From the NCBI GenBank assembly GCA_020851855.1, contig JADZBY010000402.1, forward strand, positions 1-12,050: DNA of 12,050 nucleotides, written 5' to 3'. A program made the translations under genes and the position numbers. Positions 5,533 through 12,050 of the stretch are shown piece by piece (position 1 is the first letter of the stretch; every line of letters begins with the position of its first letter). Under the pieces are notes generated by a model. It searched no databases, was not told the DNA's origin, and saw only the letters and a list, made by a program, of their open reading frames with translations. The stretch comes from Anaerolineae bacterium (GTDB lineage Bacteria > Chloroflexota > Anaerolineae > Aggregatilineales > UBA2796).

Positions 5533-7239
5533 GTGAAACTCAAGGGCGCAGAGATTGTCTGGGAATGCCTGATCCGCGAGGGCGTGGACGTTGTCTACGG
5601 CTATCCCGGCGGCGCGATTCTCCCTACCTATGATGCGTTGAGCAAATACCCGCAGATCAAGCATGTGCTGGTCCGGCACGAGCAGGGCGGCACGCACATG
5701 GCCGACGGATACGCCCGCGCCACGGGCAAAGTGGGCGTGGCGATGGCCACCAGCGGCCCCGGCGCGACGAACATGGTCACCGCCATCGCCACGGCGATGA
5801 TGGACTCGTCGCCCATCGTGTGCATCACCGGGCAGGTCCCCACGCACCAGCTTGGCACGGATGCCTTCCAGGAAGCGGACGTGACCGGCGTCACGCTGCC
5901 CGTCACCAAACACAACTACCTGGTCTACCGCGTTGAGGACCTTGCCTATATCCTGCGCGAGGCGTTCTTCATCGCCCGCACCGGACGGCCCGGCCCGGTC
6001 CTCGTGGACATCCCGAAGGACGTGCAAAACGCCTCGTGCGAGTTCGTGTACCCCGAAGATGACCCGGTGCTGCCCGGTTATCACGCGCCGCGGCCCGCCG
6101 CGCCAGAGTTGCTGGATGCGGCGGCGGCCCTGATCCACAGCGCCGAGCGGCCCGTGATCCTGGCCGGGCACGGCGTGATCATGTCCGGGGCCACACGCGA
6201 GCTGTTGGAACTGGCCGAGCGCACCCAGACGCCCATCGCTCTGACGCTGCTGGGCAAGGGCGGCATCCCCGAAAACCACCCGCTCTCGCTGGGCATGATG
6301 GGCATGCACGGCACAGGGCACGCCAATCTGGCCATCCAGAACGCCGACCTGCTGCTCGCTTTCGGGATGCGCTTTGACGACCGCGTCACGGGCAACCTGA
6401 AGACCTACGCGCCAAACGCGAAGAAGATTCACGTTGACATCGACGCCTCGGAGATTCACAAGAACGTGCGCGCCGACGTGCCGATTGTGGGCGACCTGCG
6501 CACCGTGCTCGGCCAGCTGCTACCCGCCGTCAGGCCGGTGGAGCACAAAGCCTGGTGGGCGCAGATCCGCGACTGGATGGAAGACGCCGACGAGCGCGAC
6601 ATCGTGCACCAGGACGTGGGTGAACGGTTGCTGGCGGCGCACGCCATTCACGATATGTACAAGGCGCTCGGCAACAAGGCCATCGTGGTGACGGACGTGG
6701 GCCAGCACCAGATGTGGGAAGCGCAGTACTTCCTGCACGAGCGCCCGCGCAGCCTGATCACGTCCGGCGGCCTGGGCACGATGGGCTTCGGGATGCCGGC
6801 GGCCATCGGCGCGGCGATGGGCCTGAAGAGCACCGACGTGTGGGCCATCGTGGGCGACGGCGGCTTCCAGATGACGATGGCCGAGCTGGCCACGGCGGTT
6901 CAGGAGCGCGTGCCGATCAAGATCGCGGTCATCAACAACGGCTACCTGGGCATGGTGCGCCAGTGGCAGGAGTTCTTCTACGAAGAGCGCTACAACGCCA
7001 CGCCGATGATCATGCCCGACCTGATGAAGCTGGCCGACGCCTACGGGATGCTGGCGCGCCGCATCAAGCACCGTGACGAGATCGCGAGCGCGGTCGAATG
7101 GGCGTCGGGCGTGGACGATGGCCCGGTGCTGCTGGAGTTCGTGGTCGAAAAACACGACATCGTGTACCCGATGGTTCCTGCCGGGGCGGACCTGCACAAC
7201 ATGATTCGCCGTCCGACGCCCGCGCCGAACGACGTCTAG
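5533..7239 (+). CDS. ilvB: Acetolactate synthase, large catalytic subunit
   Basis: This ThDP enzyme condenses pyruvate with pyruvate or 2-ketobutyrate, the first common step of BCAA synthesis. Its 568 residues are typical. The N-terminal ThDP-pyrimidine domain carries VYGYPGGAILP (21-31), catalytic Glu50 in RHEQGGTHMADGYARA, and SGPGATN (74-80). The central FAD-binding domain has FGMRFDDRVTG (277-287). The C-terminal ThDP-pyrophosphate domain has GDGG (441-444) with NNG at 468-470, which bind Mg2+ and diphosphate, and VRQWQEF with Trp478, a residue characteristic of true acetohydroxyacid synthases. This separates it from pyruvate oxidase or glyoxylate carboligase. The start is GTG 5533, six bases after AAGGAG (5521-5526). 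ilvN follows after 27 bases, without an intervening repeat, as expected for subunits of one complex. Confidence 0.97.
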   Translation: MKLKGAEIVWECLIREGVDVVYGYPGGAILPTYDALSKYPQIKHVLVRHEQGGTHMADGYARATGKVGVAMATSGPGATNMVTAIATAMMDSSPIVCITGQVPTHQLGTDAFQEADVTGVTLPVTKHNYLVYRVEDLAYILREAFFIARTGRPGPVLVDIPKDVQNASCEFVYPEDDPVLPGYHAPRPAAPELLDAAAALIHSAERPVILAGHGVIMSGATRELLELAERTQTPIALTLLGKGGIPENHPLSLGMMGMHGTGHANLAIQNADLLLAFGMRFDDRVTGNLKTYAPNAKKIHVDIDASEIHKNVRADVPIVGDLRTVLGQLLPAVRPVEHKAWWAQIRDWMEDADERDIVHQDVGERLLAAHAIHDMYKALGNKAIVVTDVGQHQMWEAQYFLHERPRSLITSGGLGTMGFGMPAAIGAAMGLKSTDVWAIVGDGGFQMTMAELATAVQERVPIKIAVINNGYLGMVRQWQEFFYEERYNATPMIMPDLMKLADAYGMLARRIKHRDEIASAVEWASGVDDGPVLLEFVVEKHDIVYPMVPAGADLHNMIRRPTPAPNDV

Positions 7240-7266
7240 GCCAGTTCGAACAGGAAGAGTGGGGCA

Positions 7267-7812
7267 ATGCAAAGCAAACGTATCCTGGTGGCGCTTGTCG
7301 AGAACAAACCCGGCGTGTTGAACCGGGTGGCAAGCCTCTTTCGCCGCCGTAATTTCAACATCGACAGCCTGACGGTGGGCCGCACCGAGACGCCCGCCAC
7401 GTCGCGCATGACCATCGTCGTCGACGCGGGCGCGGAGCAGGTCGCCAAGCAACTCTTGAAGCTGGTGGACGTGATCTCCGTGCAGGACGTGACCGAAGGC
7501 GCGAGCGTCAGCCGCGACCTGGCCCTGATCAAGGTCCAGGCGGACAGCCAGACGCGCGGCGAGATCGTGCAACTGTGCAACATCTACCGCGCGCACATCG
7601 TGGACACCGGCCCGGAGACGATGACCGTCGAGGTCACGGGCGAAGAGGACAAGATCGACAGCATGGTCGAGATGCTGCGCCCGCTGGGCATCCTGGAAAT
7701 GGTGCGGACGGGCGTGGTGTCCATGACGCGCGGCAGGCAGGTGCTCGCGCTGGATGCGGTGCGCCCGGCGATGGGTCCCAACGGCAACGGCAAGCGCGCG
7801 ACGGTGTTTTAG
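7267..7812 (+). CDS. ilvN: Acetolactate synthase, small regulatory subunit
   Basis: The protein activates the IlvB catalytic subunit and confers feedback inhibition by valine. Residues 1 to about 75 form an ACT domain (VENKPGVLNRVASLF, RRNFNIDSLTVG), followed by the usual C-terminal domain of the family (about 85-165). Asn13, Gly16 and Asn31 match the valine-site residues known from E. coli IlvH (Asn11, Gly14, Asn29), so valine inhibition is probably intact. There are 181 residues, including a weakly ordered tail (MGPNGNGKRATVF) beyond the standard fold. ATG 7267 is preceded by AGGAAGAG (7252-7259). The 27-base gap to ilvB suggests tightly coupled expression. Confidence 0.96.
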   Translation: MQSKRILVALVENKPGVLNRVASLFRRRNFNIDSLTVGRTETPATSRMTIVVDAGAEQVAKQLLKLVDVISVQDVTEGASVSRDLALIKVQADSQTRGEIVQLCNIYRAHIVDTGPETMTVEVTGEEDKIDSMVEMLRPLGILEMVRTGVVSMTRGRQVLALDAVRPAMGPNGNGKRATVF

Positions 7813-7858
7813 GCCCTCACCCCCGGCCCCTCTCCACCGAGTACGGTAGAGAGGGGAG
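7813..7858 (+). repeat. Palindromic repeat family A, copy 3 (after ilvN)
   Basis: It starts right at the ilvN TAG with CCCTCACCCCCGGCCCC. Only one half is present here: hairpin CCCCTCTC (7827-7834) with GAGAGGGG (7849-7856), a C/A mismatch, then ACCG/CGGT around loop AGTA. The right outer arm is missing or replaced by the sequence that follows. Confidence 0.75.
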
Positions 7859-7882
7859 ATAAAGGGAAAGAAGCGACAGGGC

Positions 7883-7923
7883 AAACGGGATAACGAGGTA
7901 AACGGGACAACGAGGTAAACGGG
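7883..7923 (+). repeat. 17-bp tandem repeat, 2.4 copies
   Basis: AAACGGGATAACGAGGT (7883-7899) is followed directly by AAACGGGACAACGAGGT (7900-7916), with one difference, and by a partial third unit AAACGGG (7917-7923). It lies between two palindromic repeats in the ilvN-ilvC gap. No function is evident; replication slippage is the simplest origin. Confidence 0.8.
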
Positions 7924-7989
7924 GCGGACAAGGCAGGCCTTGTCCCTACATGAACGGCTTTCGTAGGGACAACGCCTGCGTTGTCCGCC
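7923..7989 (+). repeat. Inverted repeat family B, cruciform-like, before ilvC
   Basis: The left arm 7923-7949 (GGCGGACAAGGCAGG...) and right arm 7963-7989 (GTAGGGACAACGCCTGCG...) are inverted repeats matching at 25 of 27 positions around a 13-base spacer. Each arm is also self-complementary: GGACAAGGC/GCCTTGTCC on the left and GGACAACGC/GCGTTGTCC on the right. The right end stops 30 bases before the ilvC start codon. It looks like a mobile REP/MITE-type element; no transposase is nearby. Confidence 0.82.
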
Positions 7990-8019
7990 GCGATCCGAAC
8001 ACAAACGAGGAGTCTTCGC

Positions 8020-9033
8020 GTGGCAAAACTGTACTATGACAACGACGCCGACCTGAAATACCTGGAAGGCAAGACGGTGGCCATCATCGGCTATGGCAGC
8101 CAGGGGCACGCGCACGCCCTGAACCTGCATGATAGCGGCGTGAACGTGGTGGTCGGTCTGCACGAGGGCAGCAAATCGCGCGCCAAAGCCGAGGCGGACG
8201 GCCTGCAGGTCCTGTCCGTGGCGGACGCGACGAAAACGGCGCAGGTGGTGATGATGCTCATCCCGGACACGCTCCAGGCGCAGGTCTACGCCGAGAGCGT
8301 CGGGCCGAACCTGAAGCCGGGCGATACGCTGATGTTCGCGCACGGTTTCAACATCCGCTTCCGGCAGATTCAGCCGCCGGACGGCGTCGACGTGAGCATG
8401 GTCGCGCCCAAAGCGCCCGGCCACCGCGTGCGTGAGCTGTACAAAGAAGGCGCGGGCACGCCGGCCCTGGTCGCCGTGGAAAAGGATGCCAGCGGCCATG
8501 CCAAAGCCCTGGCGCTTGCCTATGCCAGGGCGCTCGGCTGCACCCGCGCCGGCGTCATCGAGACGACGTTTGCCGAAGAGACGGAAACCGACCTCTTCGG
8601 CGAGCAGGTGGTGCTGTGCGGCGGCGTGACGGCGCTGATCAAGGCGGGCTTCGAGACGCTGGTCAAGGCCGGCTACCAGCCCGAAGTGGCCTATTTCGAG
8701 TGTCTGCACGAGCTGAAGCTCATCGTGGACCTGATCTACGAGGGCGGCATGAGCTACATGTGGTACTCCGTCTCGGACACGGCAGAGCACGGCGGCTACA
8801 CGGGCGGCGAGCGCATCATCACCGAAGAGACGAAGGGTGAGATGAAGACCATGCTCGAAGAAATCCGCACGGAAAAGTACGCCCAGAAGTGGCTGGCCGA
8901 GAACAAAGCCGGGCGTCCGTGGTTCAATGACCAGCGCAAGACCGAGCGCAACCACCTGATCGAGAAGGTGGGCAAGGATTTGCGGGCGCTGATGCCCTTC
9001 CTGAAGCCGCGCCAGGTCCCGGAAGATTGGTAA
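8020..9033 (+). CDS. ilvC: Ketol-acid reductoisomerase, class I
   Basis: The enzyme isomerises and reduces acetolactate or acetohydroxybutyrate to the dihydroxy acids used by IlvD, with Mg2+ and NAD(P)H. GTG 8020, seven bases after GAGGAG (8007-8012), gives 337 residues starting MAKLYYD, the classical class I N-terminus. An upstream in-frame TTG at 7981 would lie inside the family B repeat and is rejected. The Rossmann motif is GYGSQGHAHA (24-33). Metal and catalytic residues are present: His108 (FAHGFN), Lys131 (VAPKAPGH), Asp191 and Glu195 (DLFGEQ), Glu227 and Glu231 (YFECLHELK), Ser252 (SVSDTAEHGG). The cofactor loop is GLHEGSKSRAK (46-56), where many class I enzymes have GLRxGS; His48 replaces the usual Arg, so NADPH preference should not be assumed. 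Confidence 0.97.
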   Translation: MAKLYYDNDADLKYLEGKTVAIIGYGSQGHAHALNLHDSGVNVVVGLHEGSKSRAKAEADGLQVLSVADATKTAQVVMMLIPDTLQAQVYAESVGPNLKPGDTLMFAHGFNIRFRQIQPPDGVDVSMVAPKAPGHRVRELYKEGAGTPALVAVEKDASGHAKALALAYARALGCTRAGVIETTFAEETETDLFGEQVVLCGGVTALIKAGFETLVKAGYQPEVAYFECLHELKLIVDLIYEGGMSYMWYSVSDTAEHGGYTGGERIITEETKGEMKTMLEEIRTEKYAQKWLAENKAGRPWFNDQRKTERNHLIEKVGKDLRALMPFLKPRQVPEDW

Positions 9034-9155
9034 GGGCCTCACCCCCTGACCCCCTCTACACCGATTACGGTGGAGAGGGGGAACCGCGCGGTTGGATGCA
9101 CCAGTCCCCCTCTCCACGCTGGGTACAGCGTAGAGAGGGGACAGGGGTGAGGGCC
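9034..9155 (+). repeat. Palindromic repeat family A, copy 4 (after ilvC)
   Basis: This complete element begins directly after the ilvC TAA. Outer arms are GGCCTCACCCCCTG and CAGGGGTGAGGGCC. The first inner hairpin is CCCCCTCT/AGAGGGGG (9050-9057, 9074-9081) with an A/G mismatch and tip CACCG-ATTA-CGGTG. The second is CCCCTCTC/GAGAGGGG (9107-9114, 9133-9140) with a C/A mismatch and tip ACGCT-GGGTAC-AGCGT. Between them sits a 12-bp palindrome AACCGCGCGGTT (9082-9093). Confidence 0.82.
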
Positions 9156-9183
9156 GTATCTCCCTTGAAAGGGGGTGGTGTAC

Positions 9184-9390
9184 ATGGCCGACGATGGCCT
9201 TGATGGCCTGGCTGATCTGGATGACCTTCGACGCCTGAACCTGAAGCGACGGACGGAACACGCTGGCTCTGACGAAAGGATCGAGCAGACATGGACGAGA
9301 GTGGGGTATCTGGGGTATCTCCCAACAACCAGGTCCGGATTTTCGACACCACCCTGCGCGACGGTGAACAATCACCCGGCGCGAGCCTGA
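9184..9390 (+). other. Leu-rich upstream reading frame overlapping the leuA start (uncertain)
   Basis: ATG 9184 follows a strong purine tract (AAAGGGGGTGG, 9168-9178) and opens a 68-codon frame ending at TGA/TAG-type stop near 9390, about 100 bases inside leuA in another frame. Residues 5-20 read GLDGLADLDDLRRLNL, with six Leu in 15 residues. It could be a leucine-sensing upstream ORF or a translational coupler for leuA, but there is no terminator hairpin after it and the downstream residues look like an out-of-frame reading of leuA. Reported because the ribosome site is good; a chance frame is equally likely. Confidence 0.25.
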
Positions 9391-10922
9391 CCAGCGCCGA
9401 GAAAATCGACATCGCCCGGCAACTGGCCCGCCTGGGCGTGGACATCATCGAGGCCGGTTTCCCGGCGGCGTCGCCCGACGACCTGGAAGGCGTGCGCCGG
9501 ATCGCGCTGGAAGTCGGCGCGCCCGATGGCCCGGTGATCTGCGGGCTGGCGCGCGCGGCAAAGGGCGACATCGACAAGTGCTGGGAAGCCATCAGTGGCG
9601 CTGCCAAGCCGCGCATCCATACCTTTCTGGCCACGTCCGACATCCATATGGAACACAAACTGCGCATGACGCGCGCTCAGGTTGTGGAGCGCGTGCGCGA
9701 GATGGTGGGTTATGCCCGCTCGCTGTGCGCGGACGTGGAATTTTCGCCCGAAGACGCCTGCCGCTCCGACCCGGCATTCCTGGTCGAGGTGTTGGGCGTG
9801 GCCATCGAGGCCGGGGCGACCACCTTGAATATCCCCGACACCGTCGGATACATCACGCCGGGCGAATACGGGGCGCTCATGACGCGCCTGATCCACGAGA
9901 CACCCGGCGGCAAGGACGTGATCTGGTCCGTGCACTGCCACGATGACCTGGGCATGGCCGTCGCCAACTCGCTGGCCGGGCTGGTGGCCGGCGCGCGGCA
10001 GGCGGAGTGCACCATCAACGGCATTGGCGAGCGTGCGGGCAATGCCTCGCTCGAAGAAATCGTGATGGCCCTGCAGACGCGCCCGCAGGTCTTCGGCCTG
10101 ACCACGCGCATCGACTCGACGCAGATCACGCGCACCAGCCGCATGGTCAGCAACTACACCGGGATGCACGTCCAGCCCAACAAAGCCATCGTCGGGGCAA
10201 ATGCCTTCAGCCACGAGGCCGGCATTCACCAGGACGGCATGTTGAAGCACCACTCGACCTACGAGATCATGACGCCGGAGACGGTCGGCCTGTCGCAGAG
10301 CAACCTGGTCCTGGGCAAACACAGCGGCAAACACGCCTTCCGGGTCCGGCTGGAAGAGCTGGGCTACGAGCTGAACAACGACGAGCTGGTACAGGCCTTC
10401 AAGCGCTTCAAGGAGCTGGCCGACAAGAAGAAGGTGGTCACCGACGCGGACATCGAAGCGCTGATCGCCGATGAGTTCTACGGCCCGGAAGAGCTTTTTG
10501 CGCTGACCGGCATCCAGGTGACGTGCGGCCAGCCCGGCATGCCCACCGCCACGCTCAAGCTGCGCGGCCCGGATGGTGTGGAGCACGTCAAGGCGGCGAT
10601 TGGCACAGGGCCGATTGACGCGGTGTACCAGGCCATCGATCACATCGTCAAGGCCAAGGCGACGCTCGTCGAGTTCCGCATCGCGGCCATCACCGAGGGC
10701 ATCGACGCCCTGGGCGAGGTGACGGTGCGCATCCGGCGCGAGGAAAACGGCAAACGCACCTTTGGCGGCCACGGCGCGGACACGGATATCGTCGTCGCCG
10801 CCGCAAAGGCTTATCTGAGCGCCCTGAACCGGGTGCTGGCCTATACGGGCTACAAGGGTCACCCGCCGGAAGGCGAAGCCGCCGCGATCAAGGTGAGCAG
10901 CGCGACGGGCGAACCGGCGTGA
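9291..10922 (+). CDS. leuA: 2-isopropylmalate synthase
   Basis: It condenses 2-ketoisovalerate with acetyl-CoA, the committed step to leucine. Its 543 residues match the long LeuA type I family. The catalytic TIM barrel starts with FDTTLRDGEQSPG (18-30, metal ligand Asp19), and continues through HCHDDLGMAVANS (215-227, metal ligands His215 and His217), GERAGNASLEE (246-256, Asn251), GIHQDG (311-316) and LGKHSGKHAF (341-350). The C-terminal regulatory LeuA dimer domain is intact, ending GADTDIVVAAAKAYLSALNR (495-514), so leucine feedback inhibition is expected. Homocitrate or citramalate synthases share the barrel, but the context and motifs favour LeuA. ATG 9291 has AAAGGA at 9275-9280. The first residues contain a small duplication (GVSGVS) from a repeated TGGGGTATC. 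Confidence 0.95.
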   Translation: MDESGVSGVSPNNQVRIFDTTLRDGEQSPGASLTSAEKIDIARQLARLGVDIIEAGFPAASPDDLEGVRRIALEVGAPDGPVICGLARAAKGDIDKCWEAISGAAKPRIHTFLATSDIHMEHKLRMTRAQVVERVREMVGYARSLCADVEFSPEDACRSDPAFLVEVLGVAIEAGATTLNIPDTVGYITPGEYGALMTRLIHETPGGKDVIWSVHCHDDLGMAVANSLAGLVAGARQAECTINGIGERAGNASLEEIVMALQTRPQVFGLTTRIDSTQITRTSRMVSNYTGMHVQPNKAIVGANAFSHEAGIHQDGMLKHHSTYEIMTPETVGLSQSNLVLGKHSGKHAFRVRLEELGYELNNDELVQAFKRFKELADKKKVVTDADIEALIADEFYGPEELFALTGIQVTCGQPGMPTATLKLRGPDGVEHVKAAIGTGPIDAVYQAIDHIVKAKATLVEFRIAAITEGIDALGEVTVRIRREENGKRTFGGHGADTDIVVAAAKAYLSALNRVLAYTGYKGHPPEGEAAAIKVSSATGEPA

Positions 10923-10935
10923 GAGAGTGGAGAGC

Positions 10936-11015
10936 GGGCGGCGCGCGACCCGCCCCTACACTGGCTGCGAGTTGCGCCACAGTCGTCCTGTGTAGGGGCG
11001 CGTCGCGACGCGCCC
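10936..11015 (+). repeat. Inverted repeat family C after leuA
   Basis: Left arm 10936-10960 (GGGCGGCGCGCGACCCGCCC...) and right arm 10991-11015 (TGTAGGGGCGCGTCGCGACG...) are inverted repeats matching at 21 of 25 positions, enclosing a 30-base loop. The right arm contains a perfect 16-bp palindrome GCGCGTCGCGACGCGC (10998-11013). It starts 14 bases after the leuA stop. It may act as an mRNA hairpin, but there is no U-tract. Confidence 0.8.
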
Positions 11016-11077
11016 GTAGCATCGCCGGGTGCGAGTTGCGCCACAGTCGTCCTGTGTATGGGCGCGTCGTGACGCGC
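10966..11077 (+). repeat. 48-bp direct repeat, two copies (leuA-leuC gap)
   Basis: Copy 1 (10966-11013) and copy 2 (11030-11077) begin TGCGAGTTGCGCCACAGTCG and match at 46 of 48 positions, offset by 64 bases. Copy 2 reproduces the loop and right arm of the family C inverted repeat, with one change (C to T) in the central palindrome. This looks like a local duplication of an element end. Confidence 0.85.
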
Positions 11078-11100
11078 GCGCAGCAGCAGCATCCCACGAT

Positions 11101-11139
11101 CTCCCCTCTCCCTGAAGGAGAGGGGTCGGGGGTGAGGGT
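11101..11139 (+). repeat. Palindromic repeat family A, half copy 5 (before leuC)
   Basis: Perfect 9-bp hairpin CCCCTCTCC (11103-11111) / GGAGAGGGG (11117-11125) with loop CTGAA, followed by the outer right arm TCGGGGGTGAGGG (11126-11138). The left outer arm is absent. It matches the right half of the ilvD-ilvE copy. Confidence 0.78.
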
Positions 11140-11175
11140 ACTGGAATCGTTCAACACAGTCTATCGGAGCAGATC

Positions 11176-12050
11176 ATGGGAAAGACACTCGCCGAGAAAA
11201 TCATCGCGGCGCACGCTGAGGACGTTGGCCCGGACGGCGTATCCGCCGGGGACCTGGTGACGGTGCACACCACCGTGGTGATGGCCAACGACGTGACCGC
11301 GCCCATCGCCATCGAAGCCTTCAACGCCATCGGCGTGGGCGAGGTGTACAACCGGGACAGCATCATGCTCGTGCCGAGCCATTTTGCGCCCAACAAGGAC
11401 ATCCAGAGCGCCCAGCAGACGCGCGTCCTGACCAAGTTCGCGGAAGAGCAGGCGCTCGATCACCGTTTCCAGGTCGGGCGGGCCGGCATCGAGCACGTCG
11501 TGCTGCCAGAGCGCGGCCTGGTATTGCCCGGCGATCTCGTCGTCGGCGGCGACAGCCACACCTGTACCTATGGCGCGGTGGGCGCGTTTGCCACCGGCAT
11601 GGGATCGACCGATATCGCCTTCGCCATGGCCACCGGCAAGACATGGCTCAAAGTCCCGGAGACGATGAAGTTCGTCTACCACGGCGAGCGCCAGCCCTAC
11701 GTCTACGGCAAGGACATGATCCTGCGCACCATCGGGGAGATCAGCGTCGAGGGCGCGCTGTACCGCTCCATGGAGTTCACCGGGCCGGCCATTCACAGCT
11801 TGCCCATGTCCGAGCGCCTGACCATGACAAATATGGTCATTGAAGCGGGCGGCAAATGCGGCTTCATGCCCTTTGACGAGGTGACGCGCGAGTACGTCGA
11901 CGCCCGCGCCACGCGGCCCTACACGCCGTTCTACGCCGACGACGACGCGACGTACTATTCTGTGCACGAATTTGACCTGTCGGACATGGAGCCGCAGGTC
12001 GCCTGCCCGTATTCGCCCGACAACGTGCACCCGATCAGCCAGATCAAGCC
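11176..12050 (+). CDS. leuC: 3-isopropylmalate dehydratase, large subunit (3' partial)
   Basis: With LeuD this aconitase-family enzyme converts 2- to 3-isopropylmalate, the second leucine-specific step. The frame is open from ATG 11176 (GGAG at 11166-11169) to the window edge: 291 codons of an expected 420 or so. Seen motifs are GIEHVVLPERGLVLPGDLVV (104-123), GGDSHTCTYGAVGAFATGMG (124-143, Cys130 being the first [4Fe-4S] ligand) and GGKCGFMPFDE (225-235). The two remaining cluster cysteines (CxxC) would lie beyond the edge. The short, GIEH-type sequence fits the homoaconitase-like LeuC group of Thermus, archaea and Chloroflexota rather than the longer E. coli type. At residues 67-72 it reads PSHFAP where the family usually has Asp-His, so Ser68 is unusual. 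Methylcitrate or homoaconitate dehydratase is unlikely given leuA next door. Confidence 0.92.
   Translation, partial: MGKTLAEKIIAAHAEDVGPDGVSAGDLVTVHTTVVMANDVTAPIAIEAFNAIGVGEVYNRDSIMLVPSHFAPNKDIQSAQQTRVLTKFAEEQALDHRFQVGRAGIEHVVLPERGLVLPGDLVVGGDSHTCTYGAVGAFATGMGSTDIAFAMATGKTWLKVPETMKFVYHGERQPYVYGKDMILRTIGEISVEGALYRSMEFTGPAIHSLPMSERLTMTNMVIEAGGKCGFMPFDEVTREYVDARATRPYTPFYADDDATYYSVHEFDLSDMEPQVACPYSPDNVHPISQIK

Noticed and set aside
7981..8019. TTG start for ilvC at 7981
   Set aside because: It lies in the right arm of the family B repeat; GTG 8020 has GAGGAG at the right distance and gives the standard N-terminus MAKLYYD.
9075..9088. T-box-like sequence GAGGGGGAACCGCG before leuA (11 of 14 matches to AGGGTGGAACCGCG)
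   Set aside because: It is formed by the end of a family A hairpin plus a 12-bp palindrome. Only about 40 bases separate it from ilvC, leaving no room for Stem I or a specifier loop.
6520..9375. Minus-strand 951-codon open frame across ilvB, ilvN and ilvC
   Set aside because: Long antisense frames are common opposite GC-rich genes. The product is His/Arg/Ala-rich with no recognisable domain and crosses intergenic repeats.
4293..11139. Possible CRISPR array from repeated GC-rich palindromes
   Set aside because: Copies are far apart, sit in gene gaps, vary in length and have no regular spacers or cas genes.

Overview
The window is high-GC bacterial DNA carrying most of a branched-chain amino acid (BCAA) biosynthesis cluster. 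All convincing genes are on the + strand. The start of the window (1-2049) is the 3' part of a surface or secreted protein: a von Willebrand factor A domain, Ig-like domains, a Thr/Pro-rich linker of about 220 residues and a C-terminal membrane anchor. That architecture, the GC-rich coding style and abundant short palindromic 'CCCTCACCCCCG...' intergenic repeats suggest a Chloroflexota (Anaerolineae-like) organism. This placement is inference; no marker gene is present.

The cluster order is ilvD (2624-4291), ilvE (4418-5386), ilvB (5533-7239), ilvN (7267-7812), ilvC (8020-9033), leuA (9291-10922), leuC (11176 to beyond the window). Together these cover acetolactate synthase with its regulatory subunit, ketol-acid reductoisomerase, dihydroxy-acid dehydratase and the BCAA aminotransferase, and they enter the leucine branch through isopropylmalate synthase and isopropylmalate dehydratase. 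leuD and leuB are not seen and may lie beyond the right edge.

The most interesting part is the roughly 570-base gap between the VWA gene and ilvD. It holds two consecutive ribosome-mediated attenuator modules. Each has a short ORF very rich in Leu/Ile/Val codons (26 and 34 residues) followed by a strong GC-rich stem-loop terminator (2281-2309, and 2515-2544 with a clean run of seven T). The first module has textbook geometry: a pause hairpin over the end of the leader, a 7-bp antiterminator pairing and an 11-bp terminator stem. The two peptides share a core (SLSLILGIN / SLSLLIGIN), which suggests duplication. All 11 leader Leu codons are CTT or CTC, although CTG dominates the downstream genes.

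Most intergenic gaps inside the cluster are filled by dispersed palindromic repeats. One family (five copies) begins one base after the stop codons of ilvD, ilvE, ilvN and ilvC (on the TAA/TAG itself in effect). Two further inverted-repeat families lie before ilvC and before leuC. A Leu-rich reading frame of uncertain meaning overlaps the leuA start. No RNA genes, CRISPR arrays or insertion sequences were seen.
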